Assembly: GCA_018907035.1 (NCBI GenBank)
Contig: JACCIC010000035.1
Location: forward strand, 124,001 to 188,000
Source of the DNA: Sycobia sp. Sy_11
Taxonomy: Eukaryota; Arthropoda; Insecta; Hymenoptera; Epichrysomallidae
Length of the DNA: 64,000 bases
Direction: 5' to 3'
Shown here: positions 12,421 through 24,439 of the stretch, in pieces
How the letters are laid out: every line of letters starts with the position of its first letter
Numbering within the stretch: the stretch's first letter is position 1
Translations under genes and position numbers: made by a program
Notes under the pieces: model-generated
What the model was told of the DNA's origin: nothing
Seen by the model: the letters and a program-made list of their open reading frames with translations, nothing else
Database searches by the model: none

Positions 12421-14050
12421 CTCGTGTCTCGTGTCGTTTTGCAAAGTTGACGTCGTCGCTGATGATGCGAGCGCGGCGCGAAAAGGCGCAAAGTCAGTGC
12501 GCCCGCGCCGATGCAGCCTCGTCGCGTCCCGCCGCATCGCTGCGCTTCCGATTCGCGAGCGAAACTCGAAAGAAAGACACTCTACTTATATATACATCGG
12601 CCTCATACAGTATGCAGCGGCAGTCGGCAGTCTGCACCGCGCGACGCGAATCTTACACACGCACGCACACGCGCGCCATGAGCACACATCGCATACAGCG
12701 AGCGAGCGGGGAGCGGGGGGGGGGGAGGGCGCGATAGCGCTGGCGTTGCCAGCCTATATAGAGGATTGATATCTTGACGCGACTGCGGCGTCTCCGCGGG
12801 GGGAGCGGGGCGAGCGGTGCGAGCGGCGGCGGGGAGGGGGGGGCGTATAATAAGCGTATACGCAAGAAGGCTGCCTGCCGCTACGCGAGCCGTACGGGTT
12901 GCATGTGCATCGCCGCCCGAGAACGCCGCGCTTGGAAAGGGGAAGTCGAGAGTCGCGTCGTTTGCTGCCGCCGCCGCCGCCGCCGCTGCCGCGCGCTCGA
13001 GGAGGAGGAGGAGGAGGAGGAGGCGGCGGCAGGAGGGGCGCGGGGAGCGGAGAGGGAGAGAGAAGGAGCGACGGGGCGAAGGAGGCGGTCGGCGAGAGGT
13101 GCAGCGAACTCTCCCAAGGCCTACCCCTACCAACCCGTCTGACCTCTCTTCCTTTGCTCGGCTCGCGCGCTCGACTCGACGCTCCTTCGTTGTGCCTGCG
13201 TGCGCGCGCGCGCGGCTCCGGGTATGGCCGAGCGCCGAGAAGCTACGGCGCGACCGATTCGCGTTGACGCTCGCTTTATTTCCTGCCCCCCTCCCCCGGC
13301 AGCGCCTCCGGTACCCTCCCTCCTTTATCTTTCGGCCCGTTTTCTTCGACCCGCGGCTCCCTCGACGACGCTCCCCTCGATTCTTCCCGGTCGGCGCGTC
13401 GCTCGGGAACTCGACGGCGGCGGCTCAACCCGACTGCCCCCGAGGCCCGAGCTCGCGAGCGATCCTGCGACGCGGACGCCGATGGAAATAAAAGCGAAAG
13501 TCGGAGGTCGCTGCAGCGCCGCGGCCGAGGAACAAAGAACGCCCGGCCCGAGCAGCTCGATACGCGCGCCGAGAGAGGAAAAGGCCGGCGAGAAAAGGTG
13601 CGAGGTGCGAGCGGCGTCGATCGCGACGAGCATCGACCTATTTTTAAAGCGCGCGGCACGCAGAAAAAGCGCGCGCTCGCTCGCCTGCATCAGCGGCGGA
13701 GCGCGGCGGCGGGAGGGGGGCGGGCGAGGAGCGCGCGCGCGCGCGCGCAAGCGGGGCCGGGGAGCCCGGGGGGGGGGGAGGAGAAGAGATGAGCCGCGTA
13801 GTGGTAGAAGAATGCGCGAGCCGAGCGCGCTCGGCAGCTCTTGTGCAAGTCCGAGTCGGTCGGGGATGCGAGAGCGGCTGCAGCGGCCGCATCAACCATC
13901 GAGCGATGCGCGCCAGTAGGGGAGATCCTGACGCGTTCTCGCGCCGACTTCTCTCCGGCGCGTCTCTGCGCAGCGGCTCGCGCGAAACTCTATAAGGCTT
14001 CCATCCAATTACTTTAAAATGCTCCTGCCTCTCCGCTATTGCCAAATATT
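12420..14050. promoter_or_regulatory. Large CpG island (about 1.6 kb)
   Basis: This is the largest CpG-rich island in the window. It contains runs of CCG (about 12967-12988) and GAG (about 12999-13022), G-runs (about 12715-12725 and 13769-13778) and a CG run (13734-13749). Open frames cover it in nearly all phases and are not evidence of coding. It probably marks a promoter, either of a further alternative first exon of the minus-strand gene or of an unseen transcript. I found no consensus donor (GTAAGT-like) tied to a convincing ATG on either strand. Confidence 0.5.
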
Positions 14051-15180
14051 CCCGCTCTACGGCCGCGGTGACGCGCAAAGCAAAATCCCATTGCGACGTT
14101 AACCCCCGAGAAACTAGGCTTCTGCAACCTTTACCGATTGCACGAGCGTTTTTCTTCTTGTTCGGATTTTTTTCTGGTTTCACGTTAAAAACAATCGACG
14201 CGCAAAAACCAGAAAAATTTAATAACGAACCTTACGAGTGTTACGAAGTAATAGTAAGAGACGTTGCAAGTAAACTTAGAATTTATCTCGAATCTATATG
14301 TAAATATGGGGAGGCATTCAGAATAACGATCTATACAATTTTAGATTTTTTATAGCTATAGTATACTTGTTTCTTTTTCTTCTTTATTGGTCAAATAAAA
14401 CTACACATTTAAATATTATCTATAGAAATATGATTTATCTTTTATATACATAGTCTCCGTTAAGTAGCACTATATATTACGACCGAGAGTTAATGGAGAG
14501 GTCTCCACCTCAAACTTTTAACAGTAAATTCATTCAACAATAGATTCCAACAGAAATTTATGAATAGAATCAATCTTAGCTCGAATTTTAAACGAGAGTG
14601 ATTCCACACGAGTTTTTGAACAGAGGTGATCCGAACTTATATTTTTAACTAAAAAAAAAACTTATCTTTCAAATTGAAACGATACCAATTAAAAATTTTA
14701 AAATACCGAAGCCTTATTATAATTTTCATTTCAGATCCTCTCTATTTAAAATATTGGAAGCATTTTACGTTAAAAGTTGGAATTTCGTTGGTGAACATTG
14801 GAAGTGACCTATTATCTTAACTTTGGGATTGGAAATAATATTACTTTCAAATGTTCAAAAATCTTATACAAGTGTTATTTTAATATATACGAAGCATAGT
14901 ATAAAATTTTTATCGTTTCGTAATGCACTGAAATTGCGTTTATTATTATGTTTCAAGCTCGCGGAAACTTCAAATTTTCTCTCTGGTGAACGTTTAGCAT
15001 TGACTTAACAAAGTTATTCGATAAAAACTGAAATTTTTAGACATTTATTATTAAAATTATATATAGGATTGTTTTTAAGAAAACGGAATGTCTATTTGGA
15101 TGGAATAGGATGATAAATGTATGAATAACGCTATAAAATGAACACCGCGTGCGACAACGGATGAAAAATCTTTCGTATTA
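14051..15180. other. AT-rich non-coding stretch
   Basis: After the CpG island the sequence falls back to AT-rich. The 95-codon plus frame at 14068-14355 is not recognised and has no splice or start context to support it. Nothing else is seen. Confidence 0.45.
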
Positions 15181-15383
15181 AAACGAAGAATACCTTTAGT
15201 AAAACGTGGAAAATGAGAAAAACGTTGAACCGCGTTGGCGAGATAACGATCGTTTAAAAAATGAATTTATCCGTTGGGCAACGGATGCCGCGCTGGTGCC
15301 GCGTCGGATTCGGCCGGGTAATGAATGAAATTCATCCGCGTACATTAGATATCGGGTATAAGGTATATAGAAATAGGGAAAGA

Positions 15384-15455
15384 AGGAAGAAGAAGGAGAC
15401 GGAGACGAAGAAGGAGAAGAAGAAGAAGAAGAAGAAGAAGAAGAAGAAGAAGCAG
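15384..15455. repeat. (AAG)n microsatellite
   Basis: A purine-only AAG/GAA array. The Lys-rich and Ser-rich frames over it are repeat products. Confidence 0.95.
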
Positions 15456-15643
15456 AAGCAGAAAGGGGAGCGGGAAACTCCGCGCGCGGCTCGCTCGCAG
15501 AGGCGTTCGCTACCGTCGCGGGCGCGCGGCTCGCGTCAGCGTCGTGCATGTACGCGCGCAGTTGGCTAGCCCTGGCCTAGATAAGAGCCTCGCGCTCTAC
15601 GCGCCGAGCTCGGCACCGCCGCGCCGTGCTGTATGCACTCGAT

Positions 15644-15645
<2 letters not shown>

Positions 15646-15677
<32 letters not shown>
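15646..15677. repeat. Poly(A) run of 32
   Basis: An uninterrupted A homopolymer directly follows GC-rich sequence. Confidence 0.95.
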
Positions 15678-15679
<2 letters not shown>

Positions 15680-16082
15680 ATAGAGCATCGTCCCACCCGT
15701 AGCTTCTTATCCTCCACGCAACGACTTCTTCTTCTTGTTTTTTTTAAACTTTTCACTCGGACATCGAAAGTAAATAATTGCATCCCTCGTATTCGTTGCT
15801 CTCATGATTCATATATGTTTGTACGTACATAAATCCGTGCATACGCGCGCGCGCGCGCGCGTGCGTGCGTGCCTACGTGTGTAAGTGTTTCTCGGAGATG
15901 GAGAGATGGAGATGCGGGAGATAAAGCAGTGCTGCGGCGGCAGCGGCGTACAAGCAACAGCAGCGCACCTGTTTCACGGCATCGTTGCGCACAAATTGCA
16001 CTTGGTATAATGTAGCTGGCGCACGGAACAGTGAAACCGAGCGCTCGCTCTCTGCATCTATACTCGCTTTCTGCCTTTCCCT

Positions 16083-16110
16083 ATACATACATACGTACAT
16101 ACGTACATAC

Positions 16111-16155
<45 letters not shown>
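16083..16155. repeat. (CATA)n passing into (TA)n
   Basis: A TACA/TACG array passes into a pure alternating AT tract. Confidence 0.95.
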
Positions 16156-16156
<1 letters not shown>

Positions 16157-16427
16157 CCGCAAGCGCGGCCGCACAGCTCGCAATTATACGCCCGTGCCGC
16201 GCGCTACTCGCTGTTCTAGCCACTTTTCCCTCCCGCTCGTTTCTTTCCGCTTCCAACTCGAGTAATCGAAAGTTGCCGGGCCGTTCATGTAACGCTGCAT
16301 CATTGACTTTTGTCTCTCTTAGCTTTCCTCCTTTCTGCCCTCTTTCCTCCGAAATTCGATAATGAGCCTATATAAACAGTAACTTATACTTATACTGTTC
16401 TTCCTTATTCTCTTTCTAATTCTCCTT

Positions 16428-16430
<3 letters not shown>

Positions 16431-16479
<49 letters not shown>
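16431..16479. repeat. (TA)n microsatellite
   Basis: An alternating AT tract of about 49 bp. Confidence 0.95.
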
Positions 16480-16480
<1 letters not shown>

Positions 16481-16499
16481 CGTTTCTCGATAACTATAA

Positions 16500-16990
16500 A
16501 TAATTTCTCGGTGCTGGATCTTTGTGTTCAAAATGATTTTGCTAGATTTGTTTTCAAACTCTATTATGCATGCTATTAATTTGAAGCTAATACAGACCAA
16601 TGGTTCTTTCAAAACAGTGACATTTTTGCTACTAAATCAGCGTATATTCTGCACTGTATACAAAGTGCGATTTCGATTTGTACCGTTGAGGCAATGCAAT
16701 ATCCATCATTTTATTCGAGAAAATTTCCTAGTTTTTGAACAGTGGACCGGTTTTGACCGATTCCAATGGAGTGAGAAAATTTGCTTTTATGTTCAGGTAT
16801 ATTCCTAAGGTAATCTTCGCGGTGATCTTGCTCGCGATTCCGGTTTAAAGAATTTTTTTTACAAAAGTAAAGGCAAAATTGAGCGTATTTGTGGCGACCA
16901 TAAGTATAGGAAACAATTGGTAGAATGCACACGTTACTAAAGATGATCAAAAGATGATCGAGTGCATAATGTTAGACGTGGAGTTTGCGC
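16500..16990. other. AT-rich stretch; no gene supported
   Basis: Frames of 79-94 codons exist on both strands and overlap. Neither resembles a known family and no splice sites frame them. Confidence 0.4.
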
Positions 16991-16999
16991 GTTACGTGT

Positions 17000-17950
17000 G
17001 CGTCGTCCCAAGCGGAAGACGAAGGCGCGCCGCGCCAAAATCGAGGCCAATATACTCATTTCCCGAAAATAGCTTTTGACTGCAACAGTTCATGAACGTA
17101 CCGTCCTCTTGAATGAATCTTCTCACACCCTCGATCGTTGCGATTAAAATAATTCTAATGCTAATATTAGAAGAAGGAGCGTTGCTTTGCGGAAAAGCGC
17201 CGAAAAATCAATAATAATCGACCGAATAGAAGCGAAGTGCGAGTTTTAACCGTCGTTGCCCGAATCGTCTTGGCTGAGATGCGTCAGAATCCGATCGACC
17301 CGCGCTCCTCTGTGCGAATAAGGGTGGAATAAATAATTTACGAAGCGGAGCCGAGCGAAACGCGTCCGCCGTTTCGAAGCCCTTGATGGAAAAGCGAGGC
17401 TCGAAGTGTGGGTAATCGTCTGCGTATAGGCGGAAGGCGCGCGAATAGCGTCGATGGCAATTGTTCCATGCAGAAAGCGACCGCTTGGACTGCGCAAGCC
17501 CGTCTCTCTGTGTGCGTGCATCTCGCGCTGGAAAAGCGACGCGCGCGGACGAATCGCGCGCGGAGCTGGCCACTCGACGGCTCTGGTGCCACGATGTTGG
17601 TGCGGTGTTACTCGGCCGTTGCACGTGGTAAGAGTGCAAGTGCAAGTGTGTCAAGGCGCGACCTGAATTTTCTTACTCTCTCTCCCTCCACCGCCGCGTC
17701 TCTCCCTCTCTCTAACTGTCGCTACTCACCTGCCAGGCCGATGCAGTGCCCGCGCGCGAGCACCAGCGTTCGCGCTAGATCGAGCGTGCAGCGTGAGCAC
17801 GCGCGCTGCGAAAAGCGAAAAGCAGTCCCCCCCTCCCTTCTAACCCCTTCCCGCCGCTCCTTTTCCACGCGCCCTCGCTCTAACGAGGCTCCTGCCGCAG
17901 CTCCATGGAGCGCGCTCCGCAGCTCTTGCTTCCGAGCACTTATTCATATA
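17000..17950. promoter_or_regulatory. GC-rich islet with a possible short first exon
   Basis: A CpG-rich region inside the long intron. On the plus strand an ATG at 17594 opens 11 codons that run into a donor-like G|GTAAGAG (17628). It could be a tiny first coding exon of a plus-strand transcript, but no downstream exon was found. On the minus strand, frames in three phases are open because of composition. Best described as a candidate promoter or enhancer. Confidence 0.35.
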
Positions 17951-17972
17951 ATAAGTATCGTTTGTGTATCTA

Positions 17973-17977
<5 letters not shown>

Positions 17978-18027
<50 letters not shown>

Positions 18028-18092
18028 GTATATATATGTATATATGTATATATGTATGTATATGTACGTATATATATGTACGTATATATATA
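17978..18092. repeat. (TA)n and TATG/TACG microsatellite
   Basis: A pure TA tract is followed by a degenerate TATATG/TACG array. Tyr/Ile/Met-rich frames here are repeat products. Confidence 0.95.
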
Positions 18093-18539
18093 GGCTCGTG
18101 CTCTCTCGCTCGCTACTGTTCTCTTATAGTTTTTACTTTTACAATGTTGGATAAAAAAACATTATTCGAATAACGGCTTAGTGGCTTGCATGTATAAGCA
18201 TGCGTATTTTCCCAACAAGAGCTCTGAAAGAGCCGCTATTTTATCCGCTTTCCACGTCCTTTTTTTATTAATCTATGGTGAAATTTCAGTCAAATACTCT
18301 CGTAAGCCTGGTTGCATTCAATCAAATGTGAGATTAGGCTTTTAAATTTCATATACTTTCGACGCTTCTTGTAAGGTTTTTTAAAAAAAATATTATATTT
18401 GTCCATTCAATTAGCATGGATATGAAAATATACATAATAAACAATGTACAAAGAGTCTTCCTAAGTCAGATGCGTAATAAAATTTTGAACCTTATGCTCT
18501 TTAAATTTAAAATTATGGAAATCTCTAATTAAATTAGCG

Positions 18540-18602
18540 TATATATATATATACATTAATATTTATATATATATATATACACATTAATATATATATATAC
18601 AC

Positions 18603-18653
<51 letters not shown>
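18540..18653. repeat. TA-rich minisatellite with an ACATTAAT spacer
   Basis: Blocks of alternating TA are separated by ACATTAAT at least four times, so the array is a higher-order repeat rather than a simple dinucleotide tract. Confidence 0.85.
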
Positions 18654-18656
<3 letters not shown>

Positions 18657-18659
18657 TAA

Positions 18660-19520
18660 TCTAATACGTAGAAAAAGTAGGGCACTTATATTAATAAATG
18701 ACTGGCTAATTGATTCAGTGAAAGCGATTCACTTATCTAAATTCTAGATTTTGTTATAAATTGCTTTTTATTTTATAACTTTTTAAATTTTATAGAATAT
18801 AAATGAAAATAAAATAAAATAAATAATAAAATAAATATGTAATTTCAAGCGCTTTAGAATTTTTAATTCTCGTACAATTTTCAATCGAACCGGATATTTA
18901 GCCCCTGACCCTTTGACTCATAAACTACTACTTTACTAACTAGTTTACAGAGTACACCTAAGTGCAATCTATACAAATTTTCTAGATACAATTGTGCTAT
19001 TGGTTCGCAGTTGAGGATTTCGACTTTTCAGTTCAGGATTTCGACTTGTATCTACTAATTATTATTACCATTGATGTACACTGTTTATATTTCATAAGTG
19101 GAAAATTTAAAAAACATCTGAAATCGGAATATTGTCATTGGTTTTGCATCGCAATCTCCTCAACAACGGAACATAAAATTTTTTGATATCTAATACATTT
19201 TCTTTTATCGAAAATATTCAGCGTTTTACTATGATTACTTTCATATTAATTCTATGCCATTCAAATACAGTCTGACTGTCATTATTTAAATATTTAATTA
19301 TAAATATATTACTTTATACAACTGTACGATCGATGAAAATATTTGTTAGTTGATGCCATTGAAAAATTTTTTAGCAAAAAATATTCTAAATTTAAGTTAT
19401 AGTATAAATTTTACAGTATAAACTTTTAGCTAAATTTGAATCCGCGTAAAAGACTGCAGATCAGTAATTCAGCTAAGACTATTATAAAGTATAAGATTAT
19501 TCTTTCAATAACTATTTTAA
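18660..19520. other. AT-rich stretch; nothing supported
   Basis: No gene or element was recognised before the terminal repeat at 19522. Confidence 0.45.
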
Positions 19521-19521
19521 T

Positions 19522-19650
19522 GTAAATTAATAAATATTTTTATCGGTCTTACAGTCTTTATACAATAATATATTATACTAAAGTAATGACAGTCAAACTG
19601 TCCTTGTTTATAATCACCCCGAAAAAATCAGAAATAGAAATCATTTCTAA
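19522..19650 (+). repeat. Left terminal repeat of the Penelope-like family
   Basis: It matches 56221-56355 and 51701-51820 in the same orientation, and 25081-25215 and 56575-56680 in reverse. Shared features are an AT-rich outer end (AATAAATATTTTTATCGG), ACAGTCTTTA, then ACAGTCAAACTGTCC and a C-run inner edge. Confidence 0.75.
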
Positions 19651-21607
19651 AAATAAAATAAAATTACTTCAAAATTAAAAATAATAAAAATAAAATACTA
19701 AAACTAATAAAAAATAATTCAATTCATAAAAAATAATAAATAATAATAAAATTTTTATTGTAAACTTGTTTGCAAACTATAATATGAATTTCGTTAAAAG
19801 ACACTTTTCAACAATTTTTCTTATACAATTTTGATATTTTTTCATTTTTAGTATATTATGGAGTGACAAATTATATATTCGGAAATTCAATTACAGTTGA
19901 AATTTGAATAAATATATTTTTAAATAAATCCAATAATCCTTGAACTTTTATGCCAAATTGTTTTGAAAATACTAGCATGTTATTAGAAATAATTAAAAAA
20001 AATAAATCAAACAATAAATGGTTTTCTACTTATTATCTTACATGTTTAAAGCTTTATATTATATTATATTACTACTTAGTATTTTGGATTAATTATATCA
20101 CTCGCTTATATGATCAATACCTAGAAACTATTTTCTAGAGAAAAATCAATTTGACTAATTTTATTTAGATGTTTTCAATTAACTGAATACATAATAAATT
20201 AAAGTACCTGTGATAACAAAAATTCATTGAAAAGGCTTAAAATGGGTATAGAAATAAAAATATTATCTTATTTATGGCTAGATCTTAAGATTTGACATAG
20301 GAACTAAGTATGATATAAGAAAAATATATTTCCATCAATAATATTTCGTAAAAGCTTGTTAATGATACCTTTATTTCAGATATAATGCAGGAATCAATAC
20401 CATGATCTTTTATTGACTTTTTATGATATGAAAAGGCAATAAAACTATTTTATCAATCATATCTCAACAATTATTTAATTATCGATTAAATAAAAGTCAT
20501 TTTTAGCAATCACATATAAGACCCAGAAAATGTAATAAGTATCGGCTTCGGTAGAATTTCACGTTTTCCGCATTCAAATCTTTAGAAAAATATCTTTTGA
20601 TTTTTGACTCTTTATCTCGAATTGTACCGAATGCAATATAATAATTGGCTTTTAGGAATAACGGCACAACTTTTATTTTATTAAAACAGAAAAAGTAAGA
20701 TACATAATCGCATTCGAGTATTTGAGTGTATGATATATACAGGCACGCAAAAATGCGTGCAAGGTTCAGAGCTTCGACGAACATCAACTATTATCGCATT
20801 CATAAATAAATTCAAACAGTCGCACACTGCTTGACCCTTGACTCTACATGTAGATATATCTTAAATTTATATATACAAGATTAAACTAAAGAATGAATAT
20901 TTTTTAAGTTATTAACGGTTTAATTTAAATTTGATAAAATTACAATTCAGGTACTAAAATATAAATTTAGTTTCTAATATTTAGGAACTGAATAATTTTT
21001 GAATAATATGTTTTGACTGCTAATTTATTTTTATTCTTGTCTTAAAGAGATATGTACTTCATTTAATATATAAACATTCCATAAGAAATAAATAAATACG
21101 TTTAAAAGTGTATTTAAATCTTCTTTTGTTTAAGCCTATATTTAGAAAAAGTACTAACATTTTCTTATATATAAAATTAATATATGACTATGAAATGCTA
21201 ATCAATAAAAATTTTTAAATAAAAATTTAAATACAAAGACTTTACTGTATAACTTTTAAAATCTGTAGACTTGTCAATATAAACAATTGTTTTTGCTATA
21301 GTAAATTATAAATAAATATACACATGCAATAATAATTAATTGTAATTATAATTTAATTATAATCATAAGTATTATAATTTGTTAATCTCTTTTGAAGACA
21401 TATTTGTTTTAAAATTTAGAGAAGGGCGGGTCTGAGATTCTGATATGTCTAGTTATAATTATAAAATTAATAAATTACAATCATAGATATAGTCACATGC
21501 AAATGTTTTACTACTTTAAAATCTGTAAAATAGATTTACTAAAAGTATTGAATAGAACCATCGTACAGAACAATCTTATTACAATATTTTAACGATTAGA
21601 TAAAGTA

Positions 21608-21609
<2 letters not shown>

Positions 21610-21683
<74 letters not shown>
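21610..21683. repeat. (TA)n microsatellite
   Basis: An alternating TA tract of about 74 bp. Confidence 0.95.
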
Positions 21684-21685
<2 letters not shown>

Positions 21686-22166
21686 ATTACTGAAAATTTA
21701 AATTAAAGAAGCATTTCATTGTGATCTCAATTTGACTTTATTTTTTAAAATGAATTCCTTACTTAGTTTAAGAAATACTGAATTATAGTTGACTACTTAG
21801 AGAATTATACTTTATCATTAACTAATACATATAATTCCTTCTGTTAAATTAATTTTCTGGTAAAGTCCCAAAGAATTGTACACTTATTTTAAGAAATATA
21901 AAAAAATTTTGAAAATTAGTCCAAGAAATTGCTGAAATATCATATGTCTCCTAATACCAATTTGTAGCTCATGGAGAAACGTTGTAAAAAGAATGACGCG
22001 ACCATCATGCCTCAAAACCTTCACGTATCTCATACATAACTTTTACAATAGTTGCAGTCTATTCTTCAGTTCCTTGTAAACATCCACCAGAAAAAAAATC
22101 AGAAAAATAAAACATTTACCAAACATTATGCTGTCAGTAGACATTACACAATTATTAAGAGTCGTG

Positions 22167-22170
22167 GAGA

Positions 22171-22244
<74 letters not shown>
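22167..22244. repeat. (GA)n microsatellite
   Basis: A purine GA tract interrupted once near its start. The Arg/Glu and Ser/Leu frames are repeat products. Confidence 0.95.
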
Positions 22245-22247
<3 letters not shown>

Positions 22248-23302
22248 GTCATTAAATTCAGTTTGCTAAGTTAATGTTTGCCACATATTATTATTACTAT
22301 TGTGTGTCATGCGTCTTACTGTTGATTGCAGATTCATTAATCGTCTTATGCATAATACAAATAGCCATTCAATGTACCAAAAATAATCAATGTATGTGCT
22401 CAACATAGCCCTTCGTTTTAAAATCCATAGAATAGAATAGTTCTAATTAAAGGCACAAAAAAATTAAAATTCATTTCACGTTATTGTGATACTTGATTTG
22501 CTAAAAAGTCGATTCCAAAGACAGAAAAATAACGGAGAATTATATATTCTGCACTAATGTATCTAATACTCTTCCACAAACCTTGTTAAGATCACGCCAC
22601 ATATCTATTATCGAATTTATTTTGCTTATCCTACAAGTAATAATTTAGCAGTACTTTTGTTTTGCCGTTACATTTTACTAAAACAGTAAAATACAATTTT
22701 TTTTAATGGATATATAAAACACAATTAGAAATTATGTTTAATGCAATCTAGTAATATTTTTAAGAAGAAAAATGAATTATGTAATATATATAAATTACAA
22801 ATGTGCCGAAACATGTAAAAATCATCATATAGAAATAAAATCGTTTAGTTTTCGTAGTTCCCAATATTGGATCACATTTGCATATCCTATTACACTGATA
22901 TCACACGATACAAATGTAATGTAGTACATGAAAGTATCTTATCTATTTTTCCTTAAATAATATAATTCAGTACACCTGTTGGAACATCAGAATACTTTTA
23001 CATGCTAAAAATGAATAGTAAGATAATTAAAAATGCACTCAGGTTCATTATAATAGTTGAACCGGATACAGAGGGGAAGCATATAGTTGAAATAACATAT
23101 TACGAGTAACATATTACATATACTCGTATAAATAGTTTCGAGATTGAGACGTCGTGCAAAGTTCTTCTATTGCCCCAAACGATGTAAGAATATTATTGTA
23201 TATATGAAAGATATCCACGATAGGTTTGCATTATGTACTACCAGCTCATAATTAGTTTACGGGTCATCGATTATAAGAATTTAATTTTTAGGCAATTTCA
23301 AT

Positions 23303-23313
23303 ATTTAAAATAC
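23303..23313. repeat. Target-site duplication of SINE copy 1, left
   Basis: ATTTAAAATAC, identical to 23521-23531. Confidence 0.85.
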
Positions 23314-23520
23314 TTTTTTTTTTTATGTTATTTAACGTCGCTCTATTTATGCTTCCAAATATCGGTGCTAATCAGCGACGGAGGTCTATGATGTGTTTGT
23401 AAACAGAGCACATGTAAATTATTACAGCGGTGCCTGTATCAATCGGCCGAGACCGGGATTTGAACTCGGATCACCGAGTTACTAGTCCTTCGCTCTAGCG
23501 ATCGAACCATCGTAGCCCTC
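23314..23520 (-). mobile_element. tRNA-derived SINE, copy 1
   Basis: Read on the minus strand, the element begins with a tRNA-like head. It has an A-box-like GGTTCGATCGCTAGAGCG, an anticodon-arm-like region and a B-box-like GAGTTCAAATCCCGG. It continues into an unrelated body and ends in an A-rich tail (the T-run at 23314-23324 on the plus strand). An exact 11-bp target-site duplication, ATTTAAAATAC, flanks it at 23303-23313 and 23521-23531, which proves insertion by retroposition. A second copy in the same orientation lies near 53.69-53.89 kb. The head has too many departures from a cloverleaf to be called a working tRNA gene. Confidence 0.85.
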
Positions 23521-23531
23521 ATTTAAAATAC
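23521..23531. repeat. Target-site duplication of SINE copy 1, right
   Basis: ATTTAAAATAC, identical to 23303-23313. Confidence 0.85.
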
Positions 23532-23651
23532 TCAATTATGCTTTTCAAATATAACTTTCATCTGAATTTATAATATTTAACTGTAAACTGTATAAAAATA
23601 TTTTGAAATAATTTTTATTTGACTAAGCTCCTACTTTATTATACGTGATAT

Positions 23652-23653
23652 AC

Positions 23654-23705
<52 letters not shown>

Positions 23706-23728
23706 TTATTTATTTATTTATTTATATT
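23652..23728. repeat. (CA)n followed by (TTTA)n
   Basis: A CA tract of about 52 bp passes into about six copies of a TTTA tetranucleotide. Confidence 0.95.
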
Positions 23729-23849
23729 TATAACAGTCTCATCAAATAGATTTTCTTATGTGTTAAGACATGAAATAATGTTTTGATATCCATTTCTTGA
23801 AAATTTCCCTTATTTAAGATTTCGCTGTATGAAATATTTAAAATAAGTC

Positions 23850-24303
23850 AATCAATAACTTACTTTACAATTGCACCAGAAAAATGTATAGACGAAATGG
23901 TTGATGTTTTTAATTACATCCACGATAGAATTAAATATACAAAAGAAATAAAATTAAACAATAAATTAAGTTTTTTGGATGCCAATGTTATAAGAGTTAG
24001 TAATAACAGAGTAACATTAAATTGATATAGAAAACCTACATGGTCAGGTAGGTTATTCAATTTTAACTCACACCATCAATTCGGTAATAAGATAGGTACT
24101 ACAATGGGAGTCATCGACAAAGCAATCAAATTATCATGCAAAGATTTTAGAAAAGATAATTTTAAATTAGTTAAAGAGATATTCATTAATAACGATTATT
24201 CAGTAAAATTTATAGACAAAATGATTGCAGAGAAAATTGATCAAATTGATAATAATACTAGAGAACATAATATGAAAAAGGAGGAAACAATAATAAAATC
24301 GTA
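23850..24303 (+). pseudogene. Penelope-like reverse transcriptase, C-terminal remnant
   Basis: Translation in the frame of 24104 gives the hallmark end of a Penelope-type RT. A block around FLDANVIR is followed by YRKPTWSGR and NSHHQFGNKIG, then a Phe/Ile/Lys-rich thumb-like segment. The codon just before YRKPT, which is Trp in related elements as I remember them, is TGA (24023-24025). The reading frame then runs to TAG at 24301. Only the last third or so of the RT is visible. The element cannot encode a working enzyme. Its GIY-YIG partner lies about 140 bp downstream. Confidence 0.8.
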
Positions 24304-24439
24304 GTATTACCACATGTAAAATGATTGTCGAAAAGAGTTAGCAGTATTTTCAAAATACATAATATTCAAGTTTACTGAAGAAATAATAATAATAATATAA
24401 GAAGACTATTTAATAATTGTAAAGATAAGGATGATAAAT

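Larger units (their letters stand above)
15200..16350. promoter_or_regulatory. GC-rich islet studded with simple repeats
   Basis: Raised CpG is interspersed with a GAA/AAG tract (15384-15455), a run of 32 A (15646-15677), an alternating CG/TG run (15845-15875) and a TA tract (16083-16155). No coding sequence is supported. The GC-rich block ending directly in a long A-run could be a retroposed transcript, but no source gene can be named. Confidence 0.35.
19660..23300. other. AT-rich interior with microsatellites; no intact coding region
   Basis: This stretch has many short A/T-rich repeats, a TA tract (21610-21683) and a GA tract (22167-22244). A minus frame at 20503-20787 (94 codons) is not recognised. 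If it is part of the Penelope-like element, its coding sequence here has decayed beyond recognition. Confidence 0.4.

Noticed and set aside
12447..13919. Many overlapping frames of 90-239 codons in the CpG island
   Set aside because: Nearly all six phases are open because of composition and triplet runs; no domain or splice evidence supports any one.
22043..22255. Ser/Leu and Arg/Glu frames
   Set aside because: Translations of the GA tract at 22167-22244.
23440..23520. A tRNA gene on the minus strand
   Set aside because: A- and B-box-like strings are present, but the arms do not form a full cloverleaf and the sequence is part of a repeated SINE with target-site duplications.
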